Assembly (NCBI RefSeq): GCF_024362345.1 | Contig: NZ_CP101505.1 | Span: 702,001 to 766,000 of the forward strand | Origin: Polaribacter dokdonensis | GTDB lineage: Bacteria > Bacteroidota > Bacteroidia > Flavobacteriales > Flavobacteriaceae | DNA length: 64,000 nucleotides | Direction: 5' to 3' | Shown here: positions 18,800 to 26,056 of the stretch, in pieces | How the letters are laid out: every line of letters starts with the position of its first letter | Numbering within the stretch: the first letter of the stretch is position 1 | Notes under the pieces: generated by a model | The model's input: only the letters and a program-made list of their open reading frames with translations | Databases searched by the model: none | Told to the model about the DNA's origin: nothing | Translations under genes and position numbers: made by a program

Positions 18800-18890
18800 C
18801 AAAAGTAATTTAAACTTTATCAAGGGAACTTTACTGCGGTTTAATTAAAAAAAAATATAGATGAAAAACCAATAAGTATAGACGAATGGT
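18800..18890 (-). promoter_or_regulatory. promoter of the RR-H-NOX-kinase-HPt operon with tandem direct repeats
   Basis: On the minus strand TACTTTTG (18800-18807) matches TAnnTTTG and predicts a start near 18796. Read on the plus strand, AGATGAAAAAC (18859) and AGACGAATGGT (18880) are exactly 21 bp apart and lie at -63 to -94. This is the same geometry as the DUF4114 promoter. A degenerate third copy, GGTTTAA, falls at 18838. Confidence 0.6.
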
Positions 18891-18896
18891 TTTTAT

Positions 18897-19598
18897 CTAA
18901 TGACAACCAGAAATAGTAGTTAAAGCATCTTGCAACATAGGTTTTGGTGATAGATATGGAATACCCAAGCCTAAGCCTCTAACAATAAACAAAACTCCTA
19001 TAAATACAACCATTACTGGAATTACCTTTTGTATTTTTTTACGAAAACCATTTTTAGTAAAGTTTCCTAAATATACAAAAATTGTCATTAAAGGGATTGT
19101 ACCTAAACCAAATAGCATCATATAAATACTTCCGTAAAAAGGGCTTGAGGTTGTTATTGCACCAAATAATGCCATATACACCAATCCACAAGGTAAAAAT
19201 CCGTTTAAAAAACCAAGGGTGAAAAAGGTATCATTGCCTTTCTTTTTTAACTCTTTACCTAATGCTCCTTTTATCTTAAGAATAAGATGACTCACTTTTT
19301 TAGACAAAGACAGTTTATTTAACAACCTAGGAAAAATAATTAAAACAATCATTAAAACTCCAACAACTATTGATATTTGTTGCTGAAAACCAAACAAGTA
19401 AAACCCTTTACCTAAAAATCCAAATAATAAACCAATTAAAGCATAAGTGAATATTCTACCTGAATGATAACTTAAAATTTGAAAAAAAGCTTTGGTTTGG
19501 TTTGCTCTATCAATAGGTAACATAAATGCGATTGGACCACACATGCCTATGCAGTGAAAACTACCTAATAAACCAAATAAAAGCGCTGATATTAACAT
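18897..19598 (-). CDS. SafE/DsbD-2-like membrane protein of the cbb3 cluster
   Basis: This 233-residue protein has six or so membrane spans and begins with the family signature LLFGLLGSFHCIGMCGPIAFMLP. The Cys/His motif HCIGMCGP, repeated in part as GFLPCGLVY, is typical of the sulfite-exporter-TauE/SafE (UreH/DsbD_2) group that sits in Bacteroidetes cbb3 oxidase clusters. A part in metal or redox handling during oxidase assembly is inferred; the transported substrate is not known. The ATG shares one base with the ccoH stop (TAATG), so the two are translationally coupled. It is the last gene of the operon. Confidence 0.85.
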   Translation of the reverse strand: MLISALLFGLLGSFHCIGMCGPIAFMLPIDRANQTKAFFQILSYHSGRIFTYALIGLLFGFLGKGFYLFGFQQQISIVVGVLMIVLIIFPRLLNKLSLSKKVSHLILKIKGALGKELKKKGNDTFFTLGFLNGFLPCGLVYMALFGAITTSSPFYGSIYMMLFGLGTIPLMTIFVYLGNFTKNGFRKKIQKVIPVMVVFIGVLFIVRGLGLGIPYLSPKPMLQDALTTISGCH

Positions 19599-20044
19599 TA
19601 GTAAACAATTTCATTTTTAAACAAGTAAGGTTTATTTTTATATGTCCAAAAAACAATAATGTTCCAGCGACCATCTACTAAACGTTGTTCAGGCACGAGC
19701 AAATATGTATTAGAAGTTGAAATAGGAATATCAAAATCTAACTGTTTATTAGATGGTCTATATAGGAACACTTTACCTTCTATATTTTTATTTTTAAATT
19801 CTTTTGGAAGCTCAATTTTTAAACCTTTATCCGTTCTTTGCACAGTAACTTTAGAGGTTAGTTTATTTAAATTTTTCTCTGCATCAATTTCTTCTTGATA
19901 CTGTAATTCTTTTTGATAATATTTTTCTGTAACCAAATCATGACTGTATGTATGATCTGTGCTCATTGTAATTACAAAATACATTATGAATGCTATAAAA
20001 GCTATGATTGTAATTACAATACCTGTACCCCAGTTTAATTTCAT
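19598..20044 (-). CDS. ccoH: cbb3 oxidase assembly protein FixH/CcoH
   Basis: The 148-residue protein has one N-terminal membrane span (GIVITIIAFIAFIMYFVITM). It is followed by the FixH-type hallmark region HDLVTEKYYQKELQYQEEIDA and a small beta-sandwich ending in DGRWNIIVFWTYKNKPYLF. FixH/CcoH is needed for assembly or stability of the cbb3 oxidase and contacts CcoN in other bacteria. Position (6 bp after ccoG and coupled to the safE-like gene), length and topology all fit. Confidence 0.92.
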   Translation of the reverse strand: MKLNWGTGIVITIIAFIAFIMYFVITMSTDHTYSHDLVTEKYYQKELQYQEEIDAEKNLNKLTSKVTVQRTDKGLKIELPKEFKNKNIEGKVFLYRPSNKQLDFDIPISTSNTYLLVPEQRLVDGRWNIIVFWTYKNKPYLFKNEIVY

Positions 20045-20050
20045 ATTCTT

Positions 20051-21472
20051 TTATTTATACGTTCTTGGTCCTAAGAAGTTGGTTGTTGTAGTTTCTAGTA
20101 ATTCATCATTTGTAAAAACACCAATTTCTATATCTACATTATCATCCTTTAAAACAGATTTATTTATTTCTATGAATAAAGTTCCTTCTGCTAGCCCTTG
20201 CTTTGGAATGCTAAAGTTTTGATTAGACACTAATTTTATTGTTCCTTTATGAGATAAAATTTTATAACTCACATTTTCTATATCTCTTGTTGTTTTATTA
20301 ATCACTTTATAAGTGTATACATTACTAATAATATTATTTTCTTTCTGTTGATATAATTGCCCTGGAAGTCTTAAAATTCTTGCTTCGACATTATTTCTTA
20401 GAAAAAGCATTCCTACTAAAATACCTGTTAGAATAAATAATACAGCAGAATACCCTTTCATTCTAGCAGTAAACTCAAAAGGTTTTTTCTTGGTAATATT
20501 TTCTTCACTTGCATAACGTATTAAGCCTTTTGGAAGGTTAACACTCTCCATTATATGATCACATTCATCTATACATGCAGTGCAATTTACACACTCTAGT
20601 TGTGTTCCATTTCTAATATCAATACCTGTAGGACAAACAACTACACACTGTTTACAATCAATACAATCTCCTTTGCCTAAAGTAGCTCTATCTTCATTTT
20701 TTTTGAATTTAGATCGTCCTAAATCTCTTTCACCTCTTTTGTAATCGTAAGCAACATTAATGGTTTTGTTATCTAACAAAACACCTTGCAAACGTCCATA
20801 AGGACAGGCAATTATGCATACTTGCTCTCTAAACCAAGCAAAAACAAAATAAAAAACACAAGTAAAAATAATTAAAGAAATAAGTGTATTTATATTATCT
20901 AAAGGATTACCTGTGATGTAATTAATTACTGTATCTCCACCAATTAAATAAGCTAAAAACACATTAGCTATTATAAAAGATATTACAAAAAAGACAAACC
21001 ATTTTAACAATCGCTTTCTAATCTTTTCTGCATTCCATGGTTGTTTGTCTAATCGAATCTGTTTTCCTCTATCACCATCTATCCAATATTCAATTTTTCT
21101 AAATACCATTTCTAAGAAAATGGTTTGTGGACAAATCCATCCACAGAATAATCTACCAAAAACCACTGTAAATAATATTACAAATACAACACCTGTTATC
21201 ATAGAAATAACAAGCAAATAAAAATCTTGTGGCCAAAAAGGAAAACTAAAAATGTTAAACCTTCTTTCTAAAACATTAAAAAGTAAAAATTGATTCCCAT
21301 TAATTTTGATGAAAGGTGCAGATAATAAAAACGCAAGTAAAAAGTAACTTACATAACTTCTATACTTATAGAACTTTCCACTTGGCTTTTTAGGAAATAC
21401 CCAAGAACGCTTTCCTTCTTTATTGATGGTTCCAATACTATCTCTAAATTTTTCGTTCTCAGGTGTTTCCAT
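20051..21472 (-). CDS. ccoG: cytochrome c oxidase accessory protein CcoG (FixG/RdxA)
   Basis: This is a 473-residue polytopic iron-sulfur protein. Its spans lie at about 40-60, 85-110, 160-185, 195-215 and 340-358. A bacterial ferredoxin domain sits near 265-310 with two [4Fe-4S] motifs, CIDCKQCVVVCP and CVNCTACIDECD. Further conserved cysteines lie in FCGWICPQ and CIIACPYGRLQG. The C-terminal part is an Ig-like FixG domain. CcoG is a cupric reductase that helps copper delivery to cbb3 oxidase. It lies 27 bp after ccoP and 6 bp before ccoH. Confidence 0.95.
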   Translation of the reverse strand: METPENEKFRDSIGTINKEGKRSWVFPKKPSGKFYKYRSYVSYFLLAFLLSAPFIKINGNQFLLFNVLERRFNIFSFPFWPQDFYLLVISMITGVVFVILFTVVFGRLFCGWICPQTIFLEMVFRKIEYWIDGDRGKQIRLDKQPWNAEKIRKRLLKWFVFFVISFIIANVFLAYLIGGDTVINYITGNPLDNINTLISLIIFTCVFYFVFAWFREQVCIIACPYGRLQGVLLDNKTINVAYDYKRGERDLGRSKFKKNEDRATLGKGDCIDCKQCVVVCPTGIDIRNGTQLECVNCTACIDECDHIMESVNLPKGLIRYASEENITKKKPFEFTARMKGYSAVLFILTGILVGMLFLRNNVEARILRLPGQLYQQKENNIISNVYTYKVINKTTRDIENVSYKILSHKGTIKLVSNQNFSIPKQGLAEGTLFIEINKSVLKDDNVDIEIGVFTNDELLETTTTNFLGPRTYK

Positions 21473-21499
21473 ACTAACTAAAAAACTAACACATTATTA

Positions 21500-22360
21500 C
21501 TATTCTTCTATCCATTTTTCTCCTTGAGGTGCTTTTGCCTTTTCTGGAGTTGTACCTTGTAATGAAATTACATAACTGGCTACTTTTTCCATATCTGATG
21601 GCTTTAAGGTATTTTTCCATGAAATCATACCTTTACCATCTCTACCTCCATTAACCAATGTTGCAAATACATTTTTAACTCCTCCTCCTAAAATCCAATA
21701 TTCATCTGTTAAGTTAGGCCCAATTGCTCCTCCTCCATCAGCTAAATGACAAGAAGCACAATTTAAATTAAAAACGGCTTTACCTCTTTTTAAAGAGCTT
21801 GCATCTGTTAATAGTTCTACTGTTTCTGCTGTAATTAAATCTGGAGTTGTTTCTTTAAATTTATTTACTTGCATCTTAGCTTGAGCCACAGCTTCTTGAT
21901 ATTCCATTTCTGGAGTTGCACCACCCATAACTTCAAAACGAACTAAATAAACAACTGCAAATAGAATTGTAGCATAAAACATATAAACCCACCAAGGAGG
22001 AAGCGAATTGTCTAATTCTTGAATACCATCATAATTATGATCTAGAACAATGCTCTCTTCTTCCTCTATTGCTTTAGCTCTAGTCCATTTTGCCATTAAC
22101 TTCTTAATCCAAAGATTAGGATCTTCAGGTATAATACCTTCTTTTTCATTTATTAATTCTGTAGCTTTCTTTGTGGCTAAATAATTAACAAGTTCTTTTA
22201 AAGTAATAACTAATACAAAACCAATTAAAGCAAACCAAACTAAAGGATTTTCGAAAAAATTAAGCGGATTTTTATATGCTATAAACGCTTTAACTAATGC
22301 AAAAAATGTAGTTAAAACAAAAATTATATAAATTATTGATTGAATCTTTTTTTTCATCAT
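21500..22360 (-). CDS. ccoP: cbb3-type cytochrome c oxidase subunit III (CcoP), one heme c motif
   Basis: Two membrane spans at the N-terminus (about 8-28 and 38-58) and another near 128-148 (WWVYMFYATILFAVVYLV) precede a cytochrome c domain at about 190-275 with CASCH and a later Met (GKGMISW). Classical CcoP carries two CXXCH motifs, but only one is present here, in a protein of about the usual length (286 residues). The region before the third span (EEEESIVLDHNYDGIQELDNSLPPWW) is the normal CcoP linker. It passes electrons to the CcoNO core. It lies 14 bp downstream of the small ccoQ gene. Confidence 0.93.
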   Translation of the reverse strand: MMKKKIQSIIYIIFVLTTFFALVKAFIAYKNPLNFFENPLVWFALIGFVLVITLKELVNYLATKKATELINEKEGIIPEDPNLWIKKLMAKWTRAKAIEEEESIVLDHNYDGIQELDNSLPPWWVYMFYATILFAVVYLVRFEVMGGATPEMEYQEAVAQAKMQVNKFKETTPDLITAETVELLTDASSLKRGKAVFNLNCASCHLADGGGAIGPNLTDEYWILGGGVKNVFATLVNGGRDGKGMISWKNTLKPSDMEKVASYVISLQGTTPEKAKAPQGEKWIEE

Positions 22361-22374
22361 TTACATTTTTATAA

Positions 22375-22539
22375 TTAATCTAAAGGAATGTTGCTTACTC
22401 TTTGAATGTATTCTTTCTTGGCAGTAATTACCCACCAAAAAAGTGCTACAAAAAAGGTAAAGAATATTACTAATGATATTAATGGATAGATTTCTATGCC
22501 AGTAATACTTTCCATATGGTTTTTTACAAATTTTAGCAT
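22375..22539 (-). CDS. ccoQ: CcoQ-like small subunit, 54 aa
   Basis: A complete 54-residue reading frame fills the gap between ccoNO and ccoP. It starts MLKFVKNHMES, has one membrane span (YPLISLVIFFTFFVALFWWV) and ends in a basic tail with AKKEYIQRV. This is the topology and position of CcoQ, the small subunit that stabilises cbb3 oxidase. The CcoQ-typical phrase before the tail (FFVALFWWVITAKKEY) supports the call. It lies 4 bp after the ccoNO stop and 14 bp before ccoP. Automated callers may miss it because of its size. Confidence 0.88.
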   Translation of the reverse strand: MLKFVKNHMESITGIEIYPLISLVIFFTFFVALFWWVITAKKEYIQRVSNIPLD

Positions 22540-22543
22540 AATC

Positions 22544-24739
22544 TTATTTTTTGGTGATTTTTTGTTCTTCTTTTACTTTAATGTCTGTACCCAATCTTTG
22601 TATGTATGCAATAATGGCTACTAACTCTCTATCTTTCATTTCAATAAATGGTTCATTATTGTCTTTTGCATACTTTTTGTCTTCTAAATAACTTCTTGCA
22701 AAATCTGGATCTTGATAAAGGTTTTCTTCTATCTGCTTTCCTTGCTCGTCCATTAATTGCTGGGCATTTGCAATTTCTTCGTTAGAATATGGCACACCTA
22801 AACTAACCATAGCTTTCATTTTATTTTCGGTGTTAGATTTATCTAATTCATTATTAATTAACCATTTGTAAGAAGGCATAATTGAACCTGGTGAAGTACT
22901 TTGAGGATCATAAAAATGATTCAAATGCCAACTATCAGAATATTTTGCACCAATTCTATGTAAATCTGGACCTGTCCTTTTACTTCCCCATAAAAATGGA
23001 TGATCGTATACAAATTCACCTGCCTTAGAGTATTCTCCATATCTTTCTACCTCGCTTCTAAAAGGCCTAATCATTTGTGAATGACAACCAACACAACCTT
23101 CTCTGATGTATAAATCTCTACCTTCTAATTCTAAGGGTGTATAAGGTTTTACGCTACTTATAGTTGGTATGTTAGACTTTACCAATAAGGTTGGAATAAT
23201 CTGAACAACACCACCAATTAATATAGCTACAGTTGCATAAATTGTAAGTTTTATTGGTTTTCTCTCTAACCAAGTATGATAACCTTCGCCTTTAGTTCTA
23301 TATTTAGATACTTTGGTTAAAGGTGCAGCTTCTGCTAATTCGTCTTGAACTTTGCTACCTGCTTTTACAGTTCTAACAACATTGTACAACATTACAATAG
23401 CACCAAGTATGTACATAGAACCACCAATTGCACGCATCCAATACATAGGAATGATTTCATTCAATGTTTCTAAGAAATTACCATAAGTTAAAGATCCATC
23501 AGGATTAAACTGTTTCCACATAGAAGCTTGCACAAAACCTGCAACATACATTGGTAATGCATATAAAATGATACCTAATGTTCCTATCCAAAAATGGAAG
23601 TTTGCTAACGCTTTTGAATATAAAGTAGTTTTGAAAATTCTAGGAATCATCCAATACAACATTCCAAATGTGAAGAAACCATTCCAAGCTAAAGCACCAA
23701 CATGAACGTGAGCAATAATCCAATCAGAAAAATGGGCGATTGCATTTACATTTTTAAGCGATAACATAGGTCCTTCAAAAGTTGCCATTCCATAACCAGT
23801 AATAGCGACTACCATAAATTTTAAAACAGGATCTGTTCTTACTTTATCCCAAGCTCCTCTTAATGTTAACAGTCCATTAATCATACCTCCCCAAGAAGGA
23901 GCTATTAACATTACAGAAAATGCAACTCCTAAATTTTGAGCCCAATTTGGTAATGAAGTATATAATAAATGGTGAGGACCAGCCCAAATGTAAATAAAGA
24001 TTAAAGACCAGAAGTGAACTATAGATAATCGATAAGAATAAACAGGTCTATTAGCTGCTTTAGGTACAAAGTAATACATTAAACCTAAAAATGGTGTAGT
24101 TAAGAAAAATGCTACTGCATTATGACCATACCACCATTGAACAAGTGCATCTTGAACACCAGCATAAACTGAGTAACTTTTTAAAAAACCTACTGGTAAT
24201 GCTAAACTATTAAATATATGTAATACTGCAACTGTAACAAAGGTTCCTAGATAAAACCAAATTGCCACATACAAATGGCGTTGTCTTCTTTTAAGAATTG
24301 TCCAAATCATGTTAACCCCAAAAGCCACCCAAACCAAAGCTATCATAATATCTATTGGCCATTCTAATTCTGCATATTCTTTAGAACTTGTATAACCTAA
24401 GGGTAATGTAATAGCTGCTGCAACTATAATTAATTGCCAACCCCAAAAGTTAAAATTACTTAGAAAGTTACTCGCCATTCTAGCTTTTAACAAACGTTGT
24501 AAAGAATAATAGACACCTGCATAAATGGCATTACCAACAAATGCAAAAATTACAGCATTTGTATGTAGAGGTCTTAAACGCCCAAAACTTAGCCAAGAAA
24601 TACCATCTGTAACGTTTGGAAATAAAAACATAAATGCCAATAGTAATCCTACAGAAAAGCCAATAATTCCCCAGAAAAGGGTAGCATAGATGAATTTTTT
24701 AACGATTTTATTATCGTAATAAAACTGTTGCATCTTCAT
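22544..24739 (-). CDS. ccoNO: cbb3-type cytochrome c oxidase, fused subunits I and II (CcoN-CcoO)
   Basis: The 731-residue fusion starts with the CcoN heme-copper core of 12 or more spans. Heme and CuB ligands are visible in RPLHTNAV, WWYGHNAVAFF, GPHHLLYTS and IAHVHVGALAWNGF. From about 500 the CcoO part follows: one span, then a cytochrome c domain with GCVGCHSQMIRPF and GPDLHRIG. This fusion is usual in Bacteroidetes. The complex reduces O2 with high affinity and pumps protons, so it serves microaerobic respiration. It lies 14 bp downstream of ccoS. ATG 24733 is an alternative start. Confidence 0.97.
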   Translation of the reverse strand: MKMQQFYYDNKIVKKFIYATLFWGIIGFSVGLLLAFMFLFPNVTDGISWLSFGRLRPLHTNAVIFAFVGNAIYAGVYYSLQRLLKARMASNFLSNFNFWGWQLIIVAAAITLPLGYTSSKEYAELEWPIDIMIALVWVAFGVNMIWTILKRRQRHLYVAIWFYLGTFVTVAVLHIFNSLALPVGFLKSYSVYAGVQDALVQWWYGHNAVAFFLTTPFLGLMYYFVPKAANRPVYSYRLSIVHFWSLIFIYIWAGPHHLLYTSLPNWAQNLGVAFSVMLIAPSWGGMINGLLTLRGAWDKVRTDPVLKFMVVAITGYGMATFEGPMLSLKNVNAIAHFSDWIIAHVHVGALAWNGFFTFGMLYWMIPRIFKTTLYSKALANFHFWIGTLGIILYALPMYVAGFVQASMWKQFNPDGSLTYGNFLETLNEIIPMYWMRAIGGSMYILGAIVMLYNVVRTVKAGSKVQDELAEAAPLTKVSKYRTKGEGYHTWLERKPIKLTIYATVAILIGGVVQIIPTLLVKSNIPTISSVKPYTPLELEGRDLYIREGCVGCHSQMIRPFRSEVERYGEYSKAGEFVYDHPFLWGSKRTGPDLHRIGAKYSDSWHLNHFYDPQSTSPGSIMPSYKWLINNELDKSNTENKMKAMVSLGVPYSNEEIANAQQLMDEQGKQIEENLYQDPDFARSYLEDKKYAKDNNEPFIEMKDRELVAIIAYIQRLGTDIKVKEEQKITKK

Positions 24740-24753
24740 AATTGAATTTAATT

Positions 24754-24921
24754 TTAGTTGATTTTTTTAGTTTCTTTTACCAATTCATCATCAAACAAAA
24801 TTCGAACAGAAGGTGTGTACGAATCATCATACTGACCTTTCTTAACTGAATAAATAAATGCAATAAAGAATACAATTGCCACTAAAATACTTAGAGTAAG
24901 TAGTAAATATATTACGCTCAT
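24754..24921 (-). CDS. ccoS: cbb3 oxidase assembly protein CcoS
   Basis: The 55-residue protein has one membrane span (MSVIYLLLTLSILVAIVFFI) followed by KKGQYDDSYTPSVRILFDDE, the usual CcoS tail. CcoS is required to insert heme b and CuB into CcoN. I use ATG 24921, which gives the family's MSVIY start. The longer frame from 24948 would begin inside the predicted -7 element and upstream of the likely transcription start. It is the first gene of the ccoS-NO-Q-P-G-H-safE operon, directly below an Fnr-like site. Confidence 0.93.
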   Translation of the reverse strand: MSVIYLLLTLSILVAIVFFIAFIYSVKKGQYDDSYTPSVRILFDDELVKETKKIN

Positions 24922-24945
24922 ATCTTGCCTGATAATTTGATACAT

Positions 24946-24988
24946 CAAAAGTACTTTGCGTAATTATTTTAAAACATGATAATTATCA
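24946..24988 (-). promoter_or_regulatory. Fnr-activated promoter of the cbb3 operon
   Basis: The perfect palindrome TGATAATTATCA (24977-24988) fits the Fnr/Crp core TGA-N6-TCA. A -7 element TACTTTTG (24946-24953, minus strand) predicts a start near 24941. The palindrome centre is then at about -41, the class II activator position. The adjacent gene at 29900 encodes an Fnr-family protein. Confidence 0.72.
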
Positions 24989-25014
24989 GGTTTCAAAAAA
25001 TTATAGAAATAAAT

Positions 25015-25051
25015 AAAGCATACTAAAAGTTTTATTTTTTTAGTATGCTTT
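25015..25051. terminator. bidirectional hairpin terminator
   Basis: A long stem AAAGCATACTAAAA/TTTTAGTATGCTTT (25015-25028 and 25038-25051) is followed on the plus strand by a run of T. Read on the minus strand it lies 24 bp after the stop of the first small paralog (25075) and is followed by TATTTATTTC. It insulates that gene from the ccoS promoter. Confidence 0.75.
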
Positions 25052-25074
25052 TTTTGACTTTGGTAAGGATTATT

Positions 25075-25200
25075 TTAATTGACTAATGTCTCAATTAAAA
25101 ATATTATGCTTACAGTTAAAATTAACAATTTGAAACTTGCATCTCTTAGTTTTAATTTTTCTGCTGTAAATCTTAAATCCTTAATTTTAGAGTTTTCCAT
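25075..25200 (-). CDS. small single-span membrane protein, paralog 1 (41 aa)
   Basis: I do not recognise the family. The 41-residue frame reads MENSKIKDLRFTAEKLKLRD followed by ASFKLLILTVSIIFLIETLVN. A charged, probably cytosolic N-terminal half leads into one hydrophobic span with an acidic residue near its end. It aligns without gaps with paralog 2 (25530-25658), where SKIKDLR, DAS and KLLILTVSII match. Most codon differences in the LLILTVSII block are synonymous (ACT/ACG, AGC/AGT, ATA/ATT, ATA/ATC), which strongly supports translation. It has its own -7 element (TAATTTTG, 25231-25238), a short C-rich leader (AGCCCCCACT before ATG) and a terminator. Its position beside ccoS suggests a link with respiration, but no function is shown. 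Confidence 0.8.
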   Translation of the reverse strand: MENSKIKDLRFTAEKLKLRDASFKLLILTVSIIFLIETLVN

Positions 25201-25230
25201 AGTGGGGGCTATTAAAAATTATTACTGAAG

Positions 25231-25238
25231 CAAAATTA
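25231..25238 (-). promoter_or_regulatory. -7 element of small paralog 1
   Basis: TAATTTTG on the minus strand matches TAnnTTTG and lies 30 nt before the ATG. A TTGAT half-site (25274-25278) about 40 bp upstream might be a remnant Fnr half-site, but this is weak. Confidence 0.45.
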
Positions 25239-25470
25239 TTTTTATAATTAATTATTTTAAAAAAAACAGTAAAAATCAACAAAAAAATAGTCGAAAAACT
25301 TTTAGATTTCAGCATCAGCTTGAAAATTGATTCTTAAACTTAATTATTCGATTGGAACATAACTGTAACTCTTTAAGAAAAATATCTAAATTTTATGTAG
25401 CAAAAAATTATCAATAGAATACAAAAATCTTTGATTATTTAAATAATAAAATAGAAGCTAAAATTAAAAA

Positions 25471-25507
25471 GCATATTTCAGAAATGTTTAAAATTTCTAA
25501 AATATGC
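25471..25507 (-). terminator. hairpin terminator of small paralog 2
   Basis: The arms GCATATTTCAGAAAT and ATTTCTAAAATATGC form a long stem with one mismatch. On the minus strand a U tract (TTTTTAATTTTAG) follows. It begins 22 bp after the paralog 2 stop. Confidence 0.7.
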
Positions 25508-25529
25508 ATCTTGCTTAGTGGATCGATTT

Positions 25530-25658
25530 TTAAAAGTTGATTAAGCTCTCAACCATAAAGATAATACTTACCGTTAAAATTAATAATTTTAAACTAGCAT
25601 CTCCTAATCTAAGAGTTTCTGAAGTACTTCTTAAATCTGCAATCTTACGATTTTTCAT
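25530..25658 (-). CDS. small single-span membrane protein, paralog 2 (42 aa)
   Basis: The 42-residue frame reads MKNRKIADLRSTSETLRLGD followed by ASLKLLILTVSIIFMVESLINF. The order is the same as in paralog 1: basic start, K-I-x-D-L-R, an amphipathic stretch, D-A-S, then one membrane span with a Glu four residues before the end of the shared block. The leader before the ATG (AATAGTCCCCCACACT) is nearly the same as that of paralog 1 (AATAGCCCCCACT). A promoter (TTG-N19-TATTTTTA) lies 34 nt upstream and a terminator follows, so it is an independent gene and not part of an operon. The function is unknown. Small subunits or regulators of a membrane complex often look like this. Confidence 0.82.
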   Translation of the reverse strand: MKNRKIADLRSTSETLRLGDASLKLLILTVSIIFMVESLINF

Positions 25659-25692
25659 AGTGTGGGGGACTATTTAAGTTAATAATATGAAT

Positions 25693-25722
25693 TAAAAATA
25701 GAATAAATAATTATACTACCAA
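25693..25722 (-). promoter_or_regulatory. promoter of small paralog 2
   Basis: On the minus strand TTG (25720-25722), a 19-bp spacer and TATTTTTA (25693-25700) fit the Bacteroidetes -33/-7 layout with one change in the last -7 base. Confidence 0.45.
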
Positions 25723-25863
25723 AAAAATATTTAATTTTTTTTTAATTTTATTCTACGAAAAAGTTTTCAATTTCAATAGTTCTCATCATGAAATAATGGC
25801 TGAGTTATATCGAAATATAACATAAAATATTGACTATTAGCTTTTTACACAAATACAACAATT

Positions 25864-25986
25864 CTAAAACAAACTTTCAAATAAAAAAACTACACTTAGT
25901 GATAGAATAAATAATTTTAAACTAGTATCACTTAAACTTATAATTTTTGAAGTAATGCTTTGGGGTAATGACTTTTGATTTTTCAT
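25864..25986 (-). CDS. small single-span membrane protein, paralog 3 (40 aa)
   Basis: The 40-residue frame reads MKNQKSLPQSITSKIISLSD followed by TSLKLFILSLSVVFLFESLF. It is the most divergent of the three tandem copies but keeps the MKN-x-K start, the D-[AT]-S turn, KL-x-IL-x-x-S and the final E-S-L. The leader is also related (ATACCCCTAACAAA before ATG). It begins 70 bp after the hemN stop and has its own promoter-like sequence TTG-N20-TATATTTA (26018-26048). Downstream there is only a short 7-bp hairpin (25804-25821) without a U tract. The function is unknown. Confidence 0.72.
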   Translation of the reverse strand: MKNQKSLPQSITSKIISLSDTSLKLFILSLSVVFLFESLF

Positions 25987-26017
25987 TTTGTTAGGGGTAT
26001 TTCAATTAATAATTACA

Positions 26018-26048
26018 TAAATATAGTTAATTCAGTAGGTTTACACAA
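26018..26048 (-). promoter_or_regulatory. promoter of small paralog 3
   Basis: On the minus strand TTG (26046-26048) and TATATTTA (26018-26025) are separated by 20 bp. They are 31 nt from the ATG, the same distance as in the other two copies. Confidence 0.4.
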
Positions 26049-26056
26049 GGTTTGTC

